Positions 9,441 through 17,586 of a DNA stretch of 50,696 nt are shown in pieces. Each line of letters begins with the position of its first letter. Position 1 is the stretch's first letter. The DNA comes from Bacteroidia bacterium. Its GTDB lineage: Bacteria > Bacteroidota > Bacteroidia > Cytophagales > Cyclobacteriaceae. The notes under the pieces were generated by a model, which worked only from the letters and a program-made list of their open reading frames with translations, ran no database searches and was not told the DNA's origin. The DNA is taken from positions 1-50,696 of the forward strand of contig JAUILA010000031.1 of assembly GCA_030432655.1 (NCBI GenBank). The letters run 5' to 3'. The translations under genes and the position numbers were made by a program.

Positions 9441-9740
9441 ATGGGAAAGAACGGATACATCTATATCATGTCAAACTTCAAACGAACCGTTCTCTACATC
9501 GGTGTCACCAGTAATCTTGAAAAGCGTATTCATGAGCACACGCAATTAGGTGGAAGTTCCTTCACAAGTAAATACAAATGCAAATATCTTCTTTACTTCG
9601 AATGTTTTGACAGGATTCAGGAGGCAATTGACCGGGAGAAGGAGTTAAAGAGATTTAAAAAAGAGTGGAAACTGAATCTGATAAAAAGTGTAAATCCGAA
9701 TTTGATTTCCTTAAATGCTCAGGTGCAGGGGTATAATTAA
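9441..9740 (+). CDS. Small GIY-YIG nuclease-domain protein
   Basis: A 99-residue protein that is essentially one GIY-YIG domain. The two signature strands are GYIYIMSN and VLYIGVTSN; the catalytic arginine lies in LEKRIHEH and the metal-binding glutamate in IDREKELKRFKKEWK. This is the stand-alone group related to YhbQ and the UvrC N-terminal domain, whose cellular targets are mostly unknown. No separate DNA-binding domain is present. The gene sits alone between two opposed arrays of short repeats, an arrangement reminiscent of small nucleases or transposases that process the repeats around them; that link is an inference. Start ATG 9441 matches the usual start of the family. Confidence 0.9.
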   Translation: MGKNGYIYIMSNFKRTVLYIGVTSNLEKRIHEHTQLGGSSFTSKYKCKYLLYFECFDRIQEAIDREKELKRFKKEWKLNLIKSVNPNLISLNAQVQGYN

Positions 9741-9741
9741 T

Positions 9742-9774
9742 AGTTTGGAGTTGGAGTTTGGAGTTTGGAGCTTT
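9742..9774 (+). repeat. GGAGTTT short tandem repeat
   Basis: About five imperfect copies of a 6-7 base unit (TTTGGAG / TTGGAG) lie directly after the nuclease stop codon. It is a simple-sequence tract with no visible coding role. Confidence 0.7.
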
Positions 9775-9920
9775 GACAGGTCCGGGGCTACGGGTTGTGG
9801 TTTAGCGCTCCGACAGATCCCGTGCTGCGCTACTTTGCGGAATACCGCTTCGACAGATCCCGGGCTGCGCTGCGCGCCCCCAGGATGACAATCGATTAAG
9901 TACACGCCGCCAGGATGACA
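9775..9920 (-). repeat. Right array of GTCAT..GATC repeat units, inverted
   Basis: Three to four units in the opposite orientation to the left array, reading CGACAGATCCC - variable centre - CAGGATGACA. The copy at 9853-9889 is a perfect 37-base inverted match to 9365-9401; the others (near 9775, 9811 and 9905) are degenerate or partial. Together with the left array they enclose the GIY-YIG gene symmetrically. Confidence 0.8.
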
Positions 9921-9940
9921 TATCGTTGTTAAAAACAGGC

Positions 9941-9975
9941 AAAAAAAAGAAGTGCCCCAGGTCAGGAGGCACTTC
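9941..9975 (-). terminator. Orphan leftward rho-independent terminator
   Basis: On the minus strand the arms GAAGTGCC and GGCACTTC close an 11-base loop and are followed by eight T residues. No minus-strand protein gene lies to its right before the divergent response regulator at 10361, so it either ends a small RNA or is a relic. Confidence 0.75.
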
Positions 9976-10045
9976 AAGGTCAAAAACTCAAAATAATTCG
10001 GATAACTAGAATTATCCAATAACAACAACGCTAATATAACAAACT
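9941..10045 (-). ncRNA. Candidate small RNA ending at the orphan terminator
   Basis: This is an inference from structure only. Upstream (to the right) of the leftward terminator, the minus strand carries a second hairpin with arms GGATAA and TTATCC (about 10000-10017). An AAAGTTTG sequence near 10042-10049 is one mismatch from the -7 consensus. A transcript starting near 10035 would be about 90-95 nucleotides. No known RNA family is recognised. Confidence 0.2.
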
Positions 10046-10216
10046 TTTAACAAAAAAGATTTGCATTCGCACAATAATTACTCTCCCCCAAAGTGCGTTA
10101 CACGATGAAATATTCTAAAAACCTCTCATATCGAGATATTTAGACATATTTTGACCTGAAAAAAAATTTTAAAAATTTTATTCTCATTGGGTCATTTTTA
10201 CACTTAGGCCCCTGCT

Positions 10217-10244
10217 GAACGGTCGTCAGTCATCCGGACCGTTC
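10217..10244. promoter_or_regulatory. Inverted repeat upstream of the response regulator
   Basis: Perfect 8-base arms GAACGGTC and GACCGTTC separated by 12 bases, located about 117 bases before the response-regulator start and followed by AAAATTTT. It could be an operator (possibly for autoregulation) or an attenuator in the leader. It is the main ordered element in the otherwise AT-rich 620-bp gap between the GIY-YIG gene and the regulator. Confidence 0.4.
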
Positions 10245-10360
10245 AAAATTTTCCCAATGGTGTTGTGTTAATATTCATTAATTTAGGGGTAGACAGCCTT
10301 CCTGCCGGACTTTCCTGCATGGGTTGTATTTACTTACTTCACTTATAATGTACTGACTCG

Positions 10361-11737
10361 TTGGAAAAAGAATTTGGCAAAATATTAATGATCGATGACG
10401 ATGAAGATGTTCTTTTAGCGGCCAAGCTTCTTCTCAAAAAGCATTCTCATCAGATCATCATCGAAAAGAACCCCAAGAAGATACCCTTCCTTTTAAATAA
10501 TGACACCTATGATGTAATCCTTCTGGACATGAATTTCAGCAAGGACACCACAAGCGGGAAAGAAGGGTTTTTCTGGCTGGAAAAAATCAAGGAACATGAC
10601 CCCAATGCGGTGGTGATCATGATTACGGCTTTTGGCGATGTGGAGATGGCGGTGGAAGCGCTCAAAAAGGGAGCAACAGACTTTATACTGAAGCCGTGGC
10701 AGAATGAAAAATTGATCGCAACAATCGGTACCGCCATGCGGCTCAATGAGTCCCAAAAGGAAGTTGACCGCCTGAAGAAGGCTAAGAAGCAGCTTGAAGA
10801 AGAATTGAATCAGCCTTTCAAAGAAATTATCGGTGAAAGCGAAGCAATGCAGCAGGTGTTCCGGCTTATTGAAAAAGTTGCCAAAACAGACGCCAATGTG
10901 CTGATTCTCGGGGAGAATGGGACAGGAAAGGAACTTGTGGCCCGCGCCATCCATCAGCGTTCGCAGCGGGCAGATAACAGCTTCGTAAGTGTGGATATGG
11001 GTGCGATCACATCCAGTTTGTTCGAAAGCGAGTTGTTCGGACATAAAAAAGGCTCATTTACCGATGCGCGTGAAGACCGGGCTGGTCGTTTCGAGGTAGC
11101 CAACGAAGGCACATTGTTCCTGGACGAGATCGGAAACCTGCCCATGTCCCTGCAGGCCAAGCTACTCACCGTGCTGCAAAACCGCCAGGTCACGCGGATT
11201 GGTACAAACAAACCCGTGAGTGTGGATATCCGTCTGGTTTGCGCGACGAATATGCCACTGTACGACATGATCCGTGAAAACTCGTTCCGGCAGGACCTCC
11301 TGTACCGCATCAACACGGTAGAAATCAAGTTGCCACCCCTGCGGGAACGACGGGACGACATCATCATACTGGCTGAACATTTCCTCGAGCAGTATACCAG
11401 GAAATACCGCAAGGAAGTACGGAGGATCAGTGCCGAAACCAAGAAAGCATTGCGTGCCTATCACTGGCCGGGTAATATCCGCGAATTACAGCACAGTATC
11501 GAACGGGCGGTTATCATGACGGATAATGATATTCTGGAGCCGGATGATCTGTTCCTGCAGGATTCGGGCAGGTCGGACAGTGAATTACTCCCGGATAACA
11601 TGAATCTGGATGATGTGGAAAAAGCGGTGATTCAAAAGGCACTTGATATGCACGACGGCAATATTTCCAAGGCTGCCGAAGACCTTGGCCTGACCAGGGC
11701 GTCGCTTTATCGCCGACTGGAGAAACATGGACTTTAG
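10361..11737 (+). CDS. Sigma-54-dependent response regulator (NtrC family)
   Basis: A 458-residue three-domain activator. The receiver domain (about 5-120) has the acidic pocket IDDDED and phospho-acceptor Asp56 in LLDMNF. The AAA+ domain (about 155-380) has Walker A GENGTGKE (about 184) and Walker B LFLDEIG. Its sigma-54 contact loop reads GSFTDA (231-236) instead of the classical GAFTGA. A Fis-type helix-turn-helix ends the protein (KAAEDLGLTRASLYRRL). The start is a TTG at 10361; the next ATG would remove the first strand of the receiver (KIL), and the upstream ATG at 10348 is out of frame with an immediate stop. It overlaps the partner kinase gene by 11 bp. Confidence 0.93.
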   Translation: MEKEFGKILMIDDDEDVLLAAKLLLKKHSHQIIIEKNPKKIPFLLNNDTYDVILLDMNFSKDTTSGKEGFFWLEKIKEHDPNAVVIMITAFGDVEMAVEALKKGATDFILKPWQNEKLIATIGTAMRLNESQKEVDRLKKAKKQLEEELNQPFKEIIGESEAMQQVFRLIEKVAKTDANVLILGENGTGKELVARAIHQRSQRADNSFVSVDMGAITSSLFESELFGHKKGSFTDAREDRAGRFEVANEGTLFLDEIGNLPMSLQAKLLTVLQNRQVTRIGTNKPVSVDIRLVCATNMPLYDMIRENSFRQDLLYRINTVEIKLPPLRERRDDIIILAEHFLEQYTRKYRKEVRRISAETKKALRAYHWPGNIRELQHSIERAVIMTDNDILEPDDLFLQDSGRSDSELLPDNMNLDDVEKAVIQKALDMHDGNISKAAEDLGLTRASLYRRLEKHGL

Positions 11738-12992
11738 AAACAATCAACAGGAAACCAATACCAGGGTCTTCGGACTCCTGGCGACTACTTTTCTGCTGGC
11801 GGTGGCGCTGGCTGTTCCCTGGTCATGGGCCCTAAGGCTGTTCTTCGGAATTCTGTTCGGACTGCAGTTGTCTTTTTTCCTTCAGTTTGTGAGGTCGAAA
11901 ATCAGTGACGGATTTAACGGAGAATTCAAGCCGGCACGTAATAATAACCAGCACCAGGAAAAGGAGGTGTCAAGGGAAGAGGAATTCCAGTACCTCAAAA
12001 ACATCGTGCATCATGCCGGAACAGGCTTAATCACCTACAATTCCAAAGGTGAGATCCAGATCCTGAATATGGCAGCCAGAAAACTTCTTAACATTGAAGG
12101 CGCAGACAATATTGCTGAAATTAAAAAGGTCTCCGAACCGCTTCACGACAGCATTGTCCGGCTGCGCACCGGCGGAAGAGACCTGGTCCGCACTGAGGTC
12201 AGCGGCAATATTATAGACCTGGCCGTCTACGCAATTCAGCTTAACCTGCATAATGAAGAATACAAACTGATCTCCCTGCAGAACATTCAGTCCGAACTGG
12301 AGGAAAAGGAAATGGAAGCCTGGCACAACCTTGTCCGTGTTCTTACCCATGAGATCATGAATTCAGTAACGCCAATCTCCTCTCTTGCCCATACGGTTAG
12401 TGAGGAACTGAAACAAAAACAGGAAGTACTGGCGGGAGAAGAATTGGAGGACATGGAAGACATGGTCATGGCACTTGGAACGATCAAAAAAAGAAGCGAA
12501 GGATTAATCCGGTTCGTGAAAGACTTCAGAAGTCTGACCAGGGTGCCCGTGCCTGAACTCACTGATGTTAACGCAAGGAAGCTGCTGGAAGAAATTTGCA
12601 TGCTTTACAAAAAGGAATTAAAGGGTGTCCAGGTAAGTATCGACGTAAAACCGAAAGAGCTGATGATCCGGGCGGATAAGGATCAGATCGAACAGGTACT
12701 TATAAACCTCATTCAGAACGCCATGCACGCGGTGGAAGAAGAGGAAGCCGGCCAAATAAGCCTTACCGGCGGGCGCGATAAAGATGGAAGGCCATTTCTG
12801 TCGGTCAGCGACAACGGCCCGGGCATCGAACAGGAGGCCCTTGAAAAAATATTCATCCCCTTCTTTACCACCAAGAAACGAGGCAGCGGTATCGGACTTA
12901 GTTTATCACGCCAGATCATGCGCCAGCACCAGGGTACAATCAGCGTCAAAACGGTCGAAAATGAGGGCACTGAGTTTATATTGCGCTTTTAG
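11727..12992 (+). CDS. Sensor histidine kinase paired with the sigma-54 regulator
   Basis: A 421-residue protein with a hydrophobic hairpin near the N-terminus (about residues 14-52, two closely spaced membrane segments with almost no periplasmic loop). It continues with a PAS-like domain (about 90-190, GLITYNSKGEIQILN), the phospho-acceptor His208 in LTHEIMNSV, and a HATPase domain with N-box Asn331, DNGPG (about 362) and GSGIGLSLS. The H-box resembles the NtrB/ZraS group. With no sensory loop outside the membrane, it probably reads a cytoplasmic or membrane signal through its PAS domain. The 11-bp overlap with the regulator gene indicates a cognate pair. The inducing signal is not evident. 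Confidence 0.9.
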   Translation: MDFRNNQQETNTRVFGLLATTFLLAVALAVPWSWALRLFFGILFGLQLSFFLQFVRSKISDGFNGEFKPARNNNQHQEKEVSREEEFQYLKNIVHHAGTGLITYNSKGEIQILNMAARKLLNIEGADNIAEIKKVSEPLHDSIVRLRTGGRDLVRTEVSGNIIDLAVYAIQLNLHNEEYKLISLQNIQSELEEKEMEAWHNLVRVLTHEIMNSVTPISSLAHTVSEELKQKQEVLAGEELEDMEDMVMALGTIKKRSEGLIRFVKDFRSLTRVPVPELTDVNARKLLEEICMLYKKELKGVQVSIDVKPKELMIRADKDQIEQVLINLIQNAMHAVEEEEAGQISLTGGRDKDGRPFLSVSDNGPGIEQEALEKIFIPFFTTKKRGSGIGLSLSRQIMRQHQGTISVKTVENEGTEFILRF

Positions 12993-13012
12993 AAATGGGA
13001 CTATATTTTTTT

Positions 13013-13020
13013 TATATTTG
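13013..13020 (+). promoter_or_regulatory. -7 promoter element for the acyl carrier protein
   Basis: TATATTTG is a perfect match to the Bacteroidota TAnnTTTG element, 16 bases before the ATG of the acyl carrier protein and just after the kinase stop codon, so the carrier gene is probably transcribed on its own. No -33 TTG at ideal spacing was found. Confidence 0.6.
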
Positions 13021-13036
13021 CTGAAACCTTCATTCC

Positions 13037-13276
13037 ATGCAGATACAAGAACAGATCACACAAATCCTGGTGGATAAACTAGGACTGGCAGAAACAGAAG
13101 TTACGCCTGATGCCAATTTCATTAAGGATCTGGGAATTGATTCACTGGATTACGCTGAACTTGTCATGGAATTCGAACAGACTTTTGACATCCGTATTCC
13201 CGACGAAGATGCGGAGCAGCTCCAGACCATCAAGCAGGCGGTCAGTTATATTGACAAGAAAATGCACAACAACTAA
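13037..13276 (+). CDS. Acyl carrier protein (secondary type)
   Basis: A 79-residue acidic four-helix carrier. Ser36 in GIDSLDYAELV is the site for the 4'-phosphopantetheine arm, and the helix-II recognition sequence ELVMEFEQTF is intact. The gene is not beside fabF or rnc, where the main fatty-acid carrier usually lies in Bacteroidota, so it may be an extra carrier for a dedicated pathway; no ketosynthase or acyltransferase is nearby. The frame ends in a 4-base convergent overlap with the macro-domain gene. Confidence 0.9.
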   Translation: MQIQEQITQILVDKLGLAETEVTPDANFIKDLGIDSLDYAELVMEFEQTFDIRIPDEDAEQLQTIKQAVSYIDKKMHNN

Positions 13277-13809
13277 CCAGCCTCCACTTCCCTTCTGGTC
13301 AGTTCATAATTCTCCTCGTCGAAACAAACCAATACCACCTCTTCCAGGTCATCAACAGATGACAAGAATGATTTTATTGCCCGGACAGCCACTTCTGCCG
13401 CGTCTTCTTTCGGGTAGCCGTATATGCCTGTGCTGATGTTCGGAAATGCCACCGATCTGCAGTCATGGGCGGCCGCCTGCAACAAGGAATTGTAATACGC
13501 ATTGTACAGCAAATTCTCCTCATCCTCTTCCCCGCCCCGCCAAACCGGGCCGACAGTATGAATCACATACCTCGATGGCATGTTTCCTGCCGTGGTTACA
13601 ACCGCTTCACCCGTTTCACATTCTCCTTCCTCCTCAACAATTCGTTTGCATTCTTCAAGTATCGCCGGTCCGCCTGCCCTGTGAATGGCTCCGTCAACTC
13701 CTCCGCCACCCATTAGTGACGAATTGGCTGCGTTAACGATCGCATCGGTTGTCATCTTTGTCAGGTCACCTCGTATGACCCTTATCTTACCTGTAGCTGT
13801 GTTTCCCAT
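13273..13809 (-). CDS. Macro-domain protein, probable O-acetyl-ADP-ribose deacetylase
   Basis: A 178-residue single-domain protein of the MacroD/YmdB group, which hydrolyses O-acetyl-ADP-ribose and removes mono-ADP-ribose from acidic residues. Key features are GDLTKMTTDAIVNAANSSL, the catalytic loop GGGGVDGAIHRAGG, HTVGPVWRGG, and the phosphate-binding FPNISTGIYGYP. All residues usually needed for catalysis in this class (NAAN, Asp in GVDGAIH) are present. The gene stands alone on the minus strand; no ADP-ribosyltransferase is adjacent. Confidence 0.93.
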   Translation of the reverse strand: MGNTATGKIRVIRGDLTKMTTDAIVNAANSSLMGGGGVDGAIHRAGGPAILEECKRIVEEEGECETGEAVVTTAGNMPSRYVIHTVGPVWRGGEEDEENLLYNAYYNSLLQAAAHDCRSVAFPNISTGIYGYPKEDAAEVAVRAIKSFLSSVDDLEEVVLVCFDEENYELTRREVEAG

Positions 13810-13952
13810 ACTTCTGCCTGTTGGTCTTCTTTAAAGATACGCAGAGTCATTCGGATTTAGCGATTATCCCTGTCACAGACCGCTGGTAGCCGATACCTAT
13901 GCATTTAGCGTCAATTACCTTACTTTTAAAGAAAGAAATAAACAGTTATCCT

Positions 13953-16058
13953 ATGAGAATCATACTCACACTATTTGCAGTATTTATCGGTTTTTCAACT
14001 GTGCTGGCGCAGGAAGGACGTTTCTTCGTGCCGCGCGAAATCCGCAATGCCTACGAGGCAGGTACACGCAGCACCACCGGAAAACCGGGACCCGAATATT
14101 GGCAGAATACCGTTGACTACGTTATCAATGCCAGCCTTGAGCCATCCACGCGCACCATTTCCGGTACGGTGGAAGCCACCTATCATAACAATTCTCCGGA
14201 AGCAATGAATATCATTGTGGTACGGCTTTACCAGGATGTCTTTAAGAAAGGCGGGCAACGCCAGATGGCGGTCAACCCCGAAGACATCAATGAGGGAATG
14301 AGTGTCTCCAATCTTTCGGTGAACGATCAGGCCATGGACATGGAGAGCCGGCAGGTTAACCGGAATGGAACAAACATGATCATTCAGCTTCCCGCCCCCC
14401 TGGCATCAGGAGGTACCACGACCATTAAAATGGACTGGAGCTATGTGGTGCCGCTGACCCTGCGTCGCACAGGCGTTTATGACAGCAGCTCGTATCACGT
14501 TGCCTACTGGTACCCTCAGATTTCCGTTTATGATGACGTATTCGGCTGGGACCTTATGGATTATACATTCCAGACAGAATTTTACAATAACCTGGGCAAT
14601 TATGATGTCACGATCAGCGCCCCTGAAAGTTTCAATATATGGGCTACCGGTGTATTGCAGAATGCTTCTGAAATTTATCCGGATGATGTCCTGAGCCGGT
14701 ACAATGAAGCCAAAGCATCAGAAGAGACCGTTCATATCATCACAGACAGTGACCTTGAGGGGTACAGCAACAAGACCGGCACCTGGCATTATACCGCCGA
14801 GGAGGTCAGCGATTTTGCCTTCTCTGTGAGTGATCATTATCTGTGGGATGCCGCCATGCAGAAAGTGGAAGACCGCGATGTATTTATCGGAACGGTATTC
14901 CCTGCCGGTCAGGCCGAGGCGTACGCCGAAGTCACCCAAAACCAGCGCAAGGCCATGCAGCATTTCAGTGAGGACATGCCGGGCATACCGTACCCCTACC
15001 CTGCCTTTACCACATTTATCGGACTCCGCGGCGGCGGTATGGAATTTCCCATGATGGCAAACAATGCCGGTCCGAACCTGGGAGTTACGGTCCATGAAAT
15101 GTACCACACCTATTTCCCCATGTATGTTCGCGTTAATGAACGCAGGTTTGCCTGGATGGATGAGGGCTGGGCGCAGTATATCACCGACCTGGTGATTGAC
15201 CGGTATTTCAATGAGAATGACGAACCGGTTTATTCGGGCCTTGTATCCGGCACAGGCGTGATGGGATCCATTACAGACCTGCCGCTGATCACCTCGACCC
15301 AGTTCATGGACGGATCCAATTACGGGTATGCTTCCTACAGTCTGCCAGCCTTCTTTTACGGAATGCTGCACGACTACCTGGGGGATGAAGTCTTTACCAA
15401 TGCCTACAGGGAATATATCCGCCGTTGGGCCAAAAAATCGCCTACTCCCTATGATTTCCTCTACACCATGGAAGATGTTTCCGGAGAAGACCTGGGCTGG
15501 CTTTACAATCCATGGTTCTTTAACTACGGAAACGCCGACCTGGCCATCAAAGAACTTAATGGCAATAAACTGATTGTAGAAAATCTTGGTACAAGGCCTG
15601 TTCCGCTGAAGGTCGACATGTATTATTCGAATGGGGAAAGTGACATGATTTCAGAATCTGCTGATATCTGGAAATCCTCAAAAGAATATTCGGTCACCAT
15701 CAATAATCCTGACGATCTGGCATTTGTTATGATCAGCCAGGGCGTACCAGATGAGAATCCTGATAATAACCTTCAGCCGTCGCTGGAAGAGATTTATGCC
15801 AAGGTGAATATCAGCGATGATTTCATCGGAAGTTATGCACTGGACCAGTTTCCTATCACCATGCAGGTGGAGAAACAGGGTGATAAACTGCATATGCAGC
15901 TGATGCAAACTAATTTCGAAGGCTTCCTGCTCCCGGTAAGTGAGAATTCGTTCAAAACCACCAACGGGATGATGTCTATCCAGTTTCAGCGCGAGGGGGA
16001 TCAGGTTACCGGTGCCAACATCCAGGTGCAGGGCCTGAACCTGACTTCTAAAAAATAG
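13953..16058 (+). CDS. Exported M1-family zinc metallopeptidase
   Basis: The start is placed at ATG 13953 (701 residues), because the signal peptide MRIILTLFAVFIGFSTVLAQ begins there; an upstream ATG at 13899 would precede it with an unneeded 18-residue leader. The active site has HEMYH at 381-385 with the third zinc ligand Glu404 in DEGWAQY, giving the HExxH-18 residues-E spacing of family M1. The exopeptidase motif normally GAMEN is here GGGMEFPM (about 363-370), suggesting altered N-terminus recognition. An N-terminal beta-sandwich and an open-ended C-terminal region complete the fold. It is probably periplasmic or surface exposed and takes part in peptide scavenging. A terminator follows. 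Confidence 0.92.
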   Translation: MRIILTLFAVFIGFSTVLAQEGRFFVPREIRNAYEAGTRSTTGKPGPEYWQNTVDYVINASLEPSTRTISGTVEATYHNNSPEAMNIIVVRLYQDVFKKGGQRQMAVNPEDINEGMSVSNLSVNDQAMDMESRQVNRNGTNMIIQLPAPLASGGTTTIKMDWSYVVPLTLRRTGVYDSSSYHVAYWYPQISVYDDVFGWDLMDYTFQTEFYNNLGNYDVTISAPESFNIWATGVLQNASEIYPDDVLSRYNEAKASEETVHIITDSDLEGYSNKTGTWHYTAEEVSDFAFSVSDHYLWDAAMQKVEDRDVFIGTVFPAGQAEAYAEVTQNQRKAMQHFSEDMPGIPYPYPAFTTFIGLRGGGMEFPMMANNAGPNLGVTVHEMYHTYFPMYVRVNERRFAWMDEGWAQYITDLVIDRYFNENDEPVYSGLVSGTGVMGSITDLPLITSTQFMDGSNYGYASYSLPAFFYGMLHDYLGDEVFTNAYREYIRRWAKKSPTPYDFLYTMEDVSGEDLGWLYNPWFFNYGNADLAIKELNGNKLIVENLGTRPVPLKVDMYYSNGESDMISESADIWKSSKEYSVTINNPDDLAFVMISQGVPDENPDNNLQPSLEEIYAKVNISDDFIGSYALDQFPITMQVEKQGDKLHMQLMQTNFEGFLLPVSENSFKTTNGMMSIQFQREGDQVTGANIQVQGLNLTSKK

Positions 16059-16118
16059 GAGTAACAATCATGCCATTTACCGCCGCATAATGGCTGTAAA
16101 TAAATATTGTTAATGTAT

Positions 16119-16156
16119 AAAAAAGGCCGCCGTTCAATAAAGGCGGCCTTTTTTAT
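16119..16156. terminator. Bidirectional rho-independent terminator
   Basis: Arms AAAAGGCCGCC and GGCGGCCTTTT with loop GTTCAATAAA, A-rich on the left and T-rich on the right. It lies between the end of the M1 peptidase gene and the end of the convergent aminotransferase gene and can serve both. Confidence 0.9.
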
Positions 16157-16218
16157 TACCGTTTTAAATAAGCTTCACGCCGGAGATCTGTACAGAACAG
16201 TATCCCTTTTCCGCGTAA

Positions 16219-17523
16219 TCAGGTGTTTGCCGCAATTTTTCGCATGGCTTCCAGGCTCCGGTCCACCTCATCCTCCGTATTTATAACGCACGGTGTTAGC
16301 CTGGCATAGCTTATGGTATAGGGAGATGCGCTGGCAACAATTTTGTGATCATAAAAAGCCCTTACGGATTCACCGGCGCTTTGCTTCCCGATCCTGAAGG
16401 CATTGATCCCTGCCGACAGCGCGGGATCCATGGGCGTAAACAGGTGAACCTTATCCATCTGCCGGATGCCTTCCTTGAGACGCGTTGAAAGCTGGGTTGT
16501 ACGCTGATGAATTCTGTCACGGCCAATTTCCAAAGCAAAATTAAACGCCCGGTCCAGGGCCCATCGATGTTCATACGCGTGAAAGCCACCGGGAGAATGC
16601 AGATCGGCAAATGTATCCGGATCAGCCGTCTGTCCCAGCCAGCGGGTAAACGGGTTCAGGCGAAACGCGGGAATACTCGGCTCGACCATATCCCACGCGT
16701 CAGTCCTGGCCCATACCAGGCCTGTTCCGCGCGGACCAAACAACCACTTGTGGGTCCCGGCTACAAAAAAATCGCAGCCGAGTGACGGAATATCATCATC
16801 CTGGTTCCCAAATCCATGAACGCCATCCACACACAGGTATATCCGTCTCTCAGCGGGTCTTGATTCATTTGCATTCCGGATGACCTCGGCAATCGCCCTG
16901 ACAGGTAGCTTTACCCCATCACATGAATGAACCCAGGTTATCGCCACGATCCTTGTCCTGGAATTAATGGCCGTGTCAATATTCCGAGTAATCTCCTCCA
17001 CCGTGGCTTTGGCGGGATCGGCGTATTCATCGATCCGTTTAATGGTGGCCCCGGACCGGCGCGCGGCGTAATCGAGTGACGTCTCCGTGGAATAGTGATC
17101 ATGGGTAGTGGTCAGGATTTCGTCGCCCTTTTTGAGTTTGAGGCCGGTGTACAACAAACCAAGTCCCTGTGTCGTACTGTCGGTCAGTGCAATCTCTCCC
17201 GGTGCCGCCCCGGTATACCGGTTGGCCGCATCTGTGACGCGCCTTTCGGCCTCAACCCAGTTCTCCTCCCAGAAAATGGCCGGATCTTCGTCAAACTTGC
17301 GGTGATACTCGCTGATCGCTTCCCGTACCGGGGCAGGATGGGAAGCAAACAACATCTGGGACATCTGAATATGCTTGTGGGAAATATTGAATTGATCCCT
17401 TACGGCGGTCCAGCTATCCGGAACCGCTGTCATAACAGGAGTGGGTGATTTGGAAAATGACGGGATGGCCATGGCCGAACTCAGTGCAACGCCTGAGCTG
17501 GCCAGGAATTTTCTTCTGTCCAT
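16219..17523 (-). CDS. Tat-exported PLP-dependent class V aminotransferase-fold enzyme
   Basis: A 434-residue protein starting with a twin-arginine leader (MDRRKFLASSGVALSSAMA). The class V aminotransferase fold is clear: DSTTQGLGLL binds the cofactor phosphate, CVDGVHGFG supplies the aspartate for the pyridine nitrogen, and Lys259 in AGTHKWLFGPRG forms the Schiff base. It resembles isopenicillin-N epimerase-like and cysteine-desulfurase-like members; the substrate cannot be deduced. Export by Tat of a PLP enzyme is notable, since the cofactor is loaded in the cytoplasm and the folded enzyme is then moved. It is the last gene of a three-gene minus-strand cluster. Confidence 0.88.
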   Translation of the reverse strand: MDRRKFLASSGVALSSAMAIPSFSKSPTPVMTAVPDSWTAVRDQFNISHKHIQMSQMLFASHPAPVREAISEYHRKFDEDPAIFWEENWVEAERRVTDAANRYTGAAPGEIALTDSTTQGLGLLYTGLKLKKGDEILTTTHDHYSTETSLDYAARRSGATIKRIDEYADPAKATVEEITRNIDTAINSRTRIVAITWVHSCDGVKLPVRAIAEVIRNANESRPAERRIYLCVDGVHGFGNQDDDIPSLGCDFFVAGTHKWLFGPRGTGLVWARTDAWDMVEPSIPAFRLNPFTRWLGQTADPDTFADLHSPGGFHAYEHRWALDRAFNFALEIGRDRIHQRTTQLSTRLKEGIRQMDKVHLFTPMDPALSAGINAFRIGKQSAGESVRAFYDHKIVASASPYTISYARLTPCVINTEDEVDRSLEAMRKIAANT

Positions 17524-17586
17524 GATTGCTGTTGATTGGGTGTTCCGGTTAATTTACTAAATATTCCGGTTAAAATACAGGAGGAG

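Noticed and set aside
9711-10028. 105-residue frame on the minus strand
   Set aside because: It runs through the repeat array and the terminator hairpin and shows no protein-like composition.
14718-15371. 217-residue antisense frame within the M1 peptidase
   Set aside because: No motifs, and the sense strand includes the zinc site at this place.
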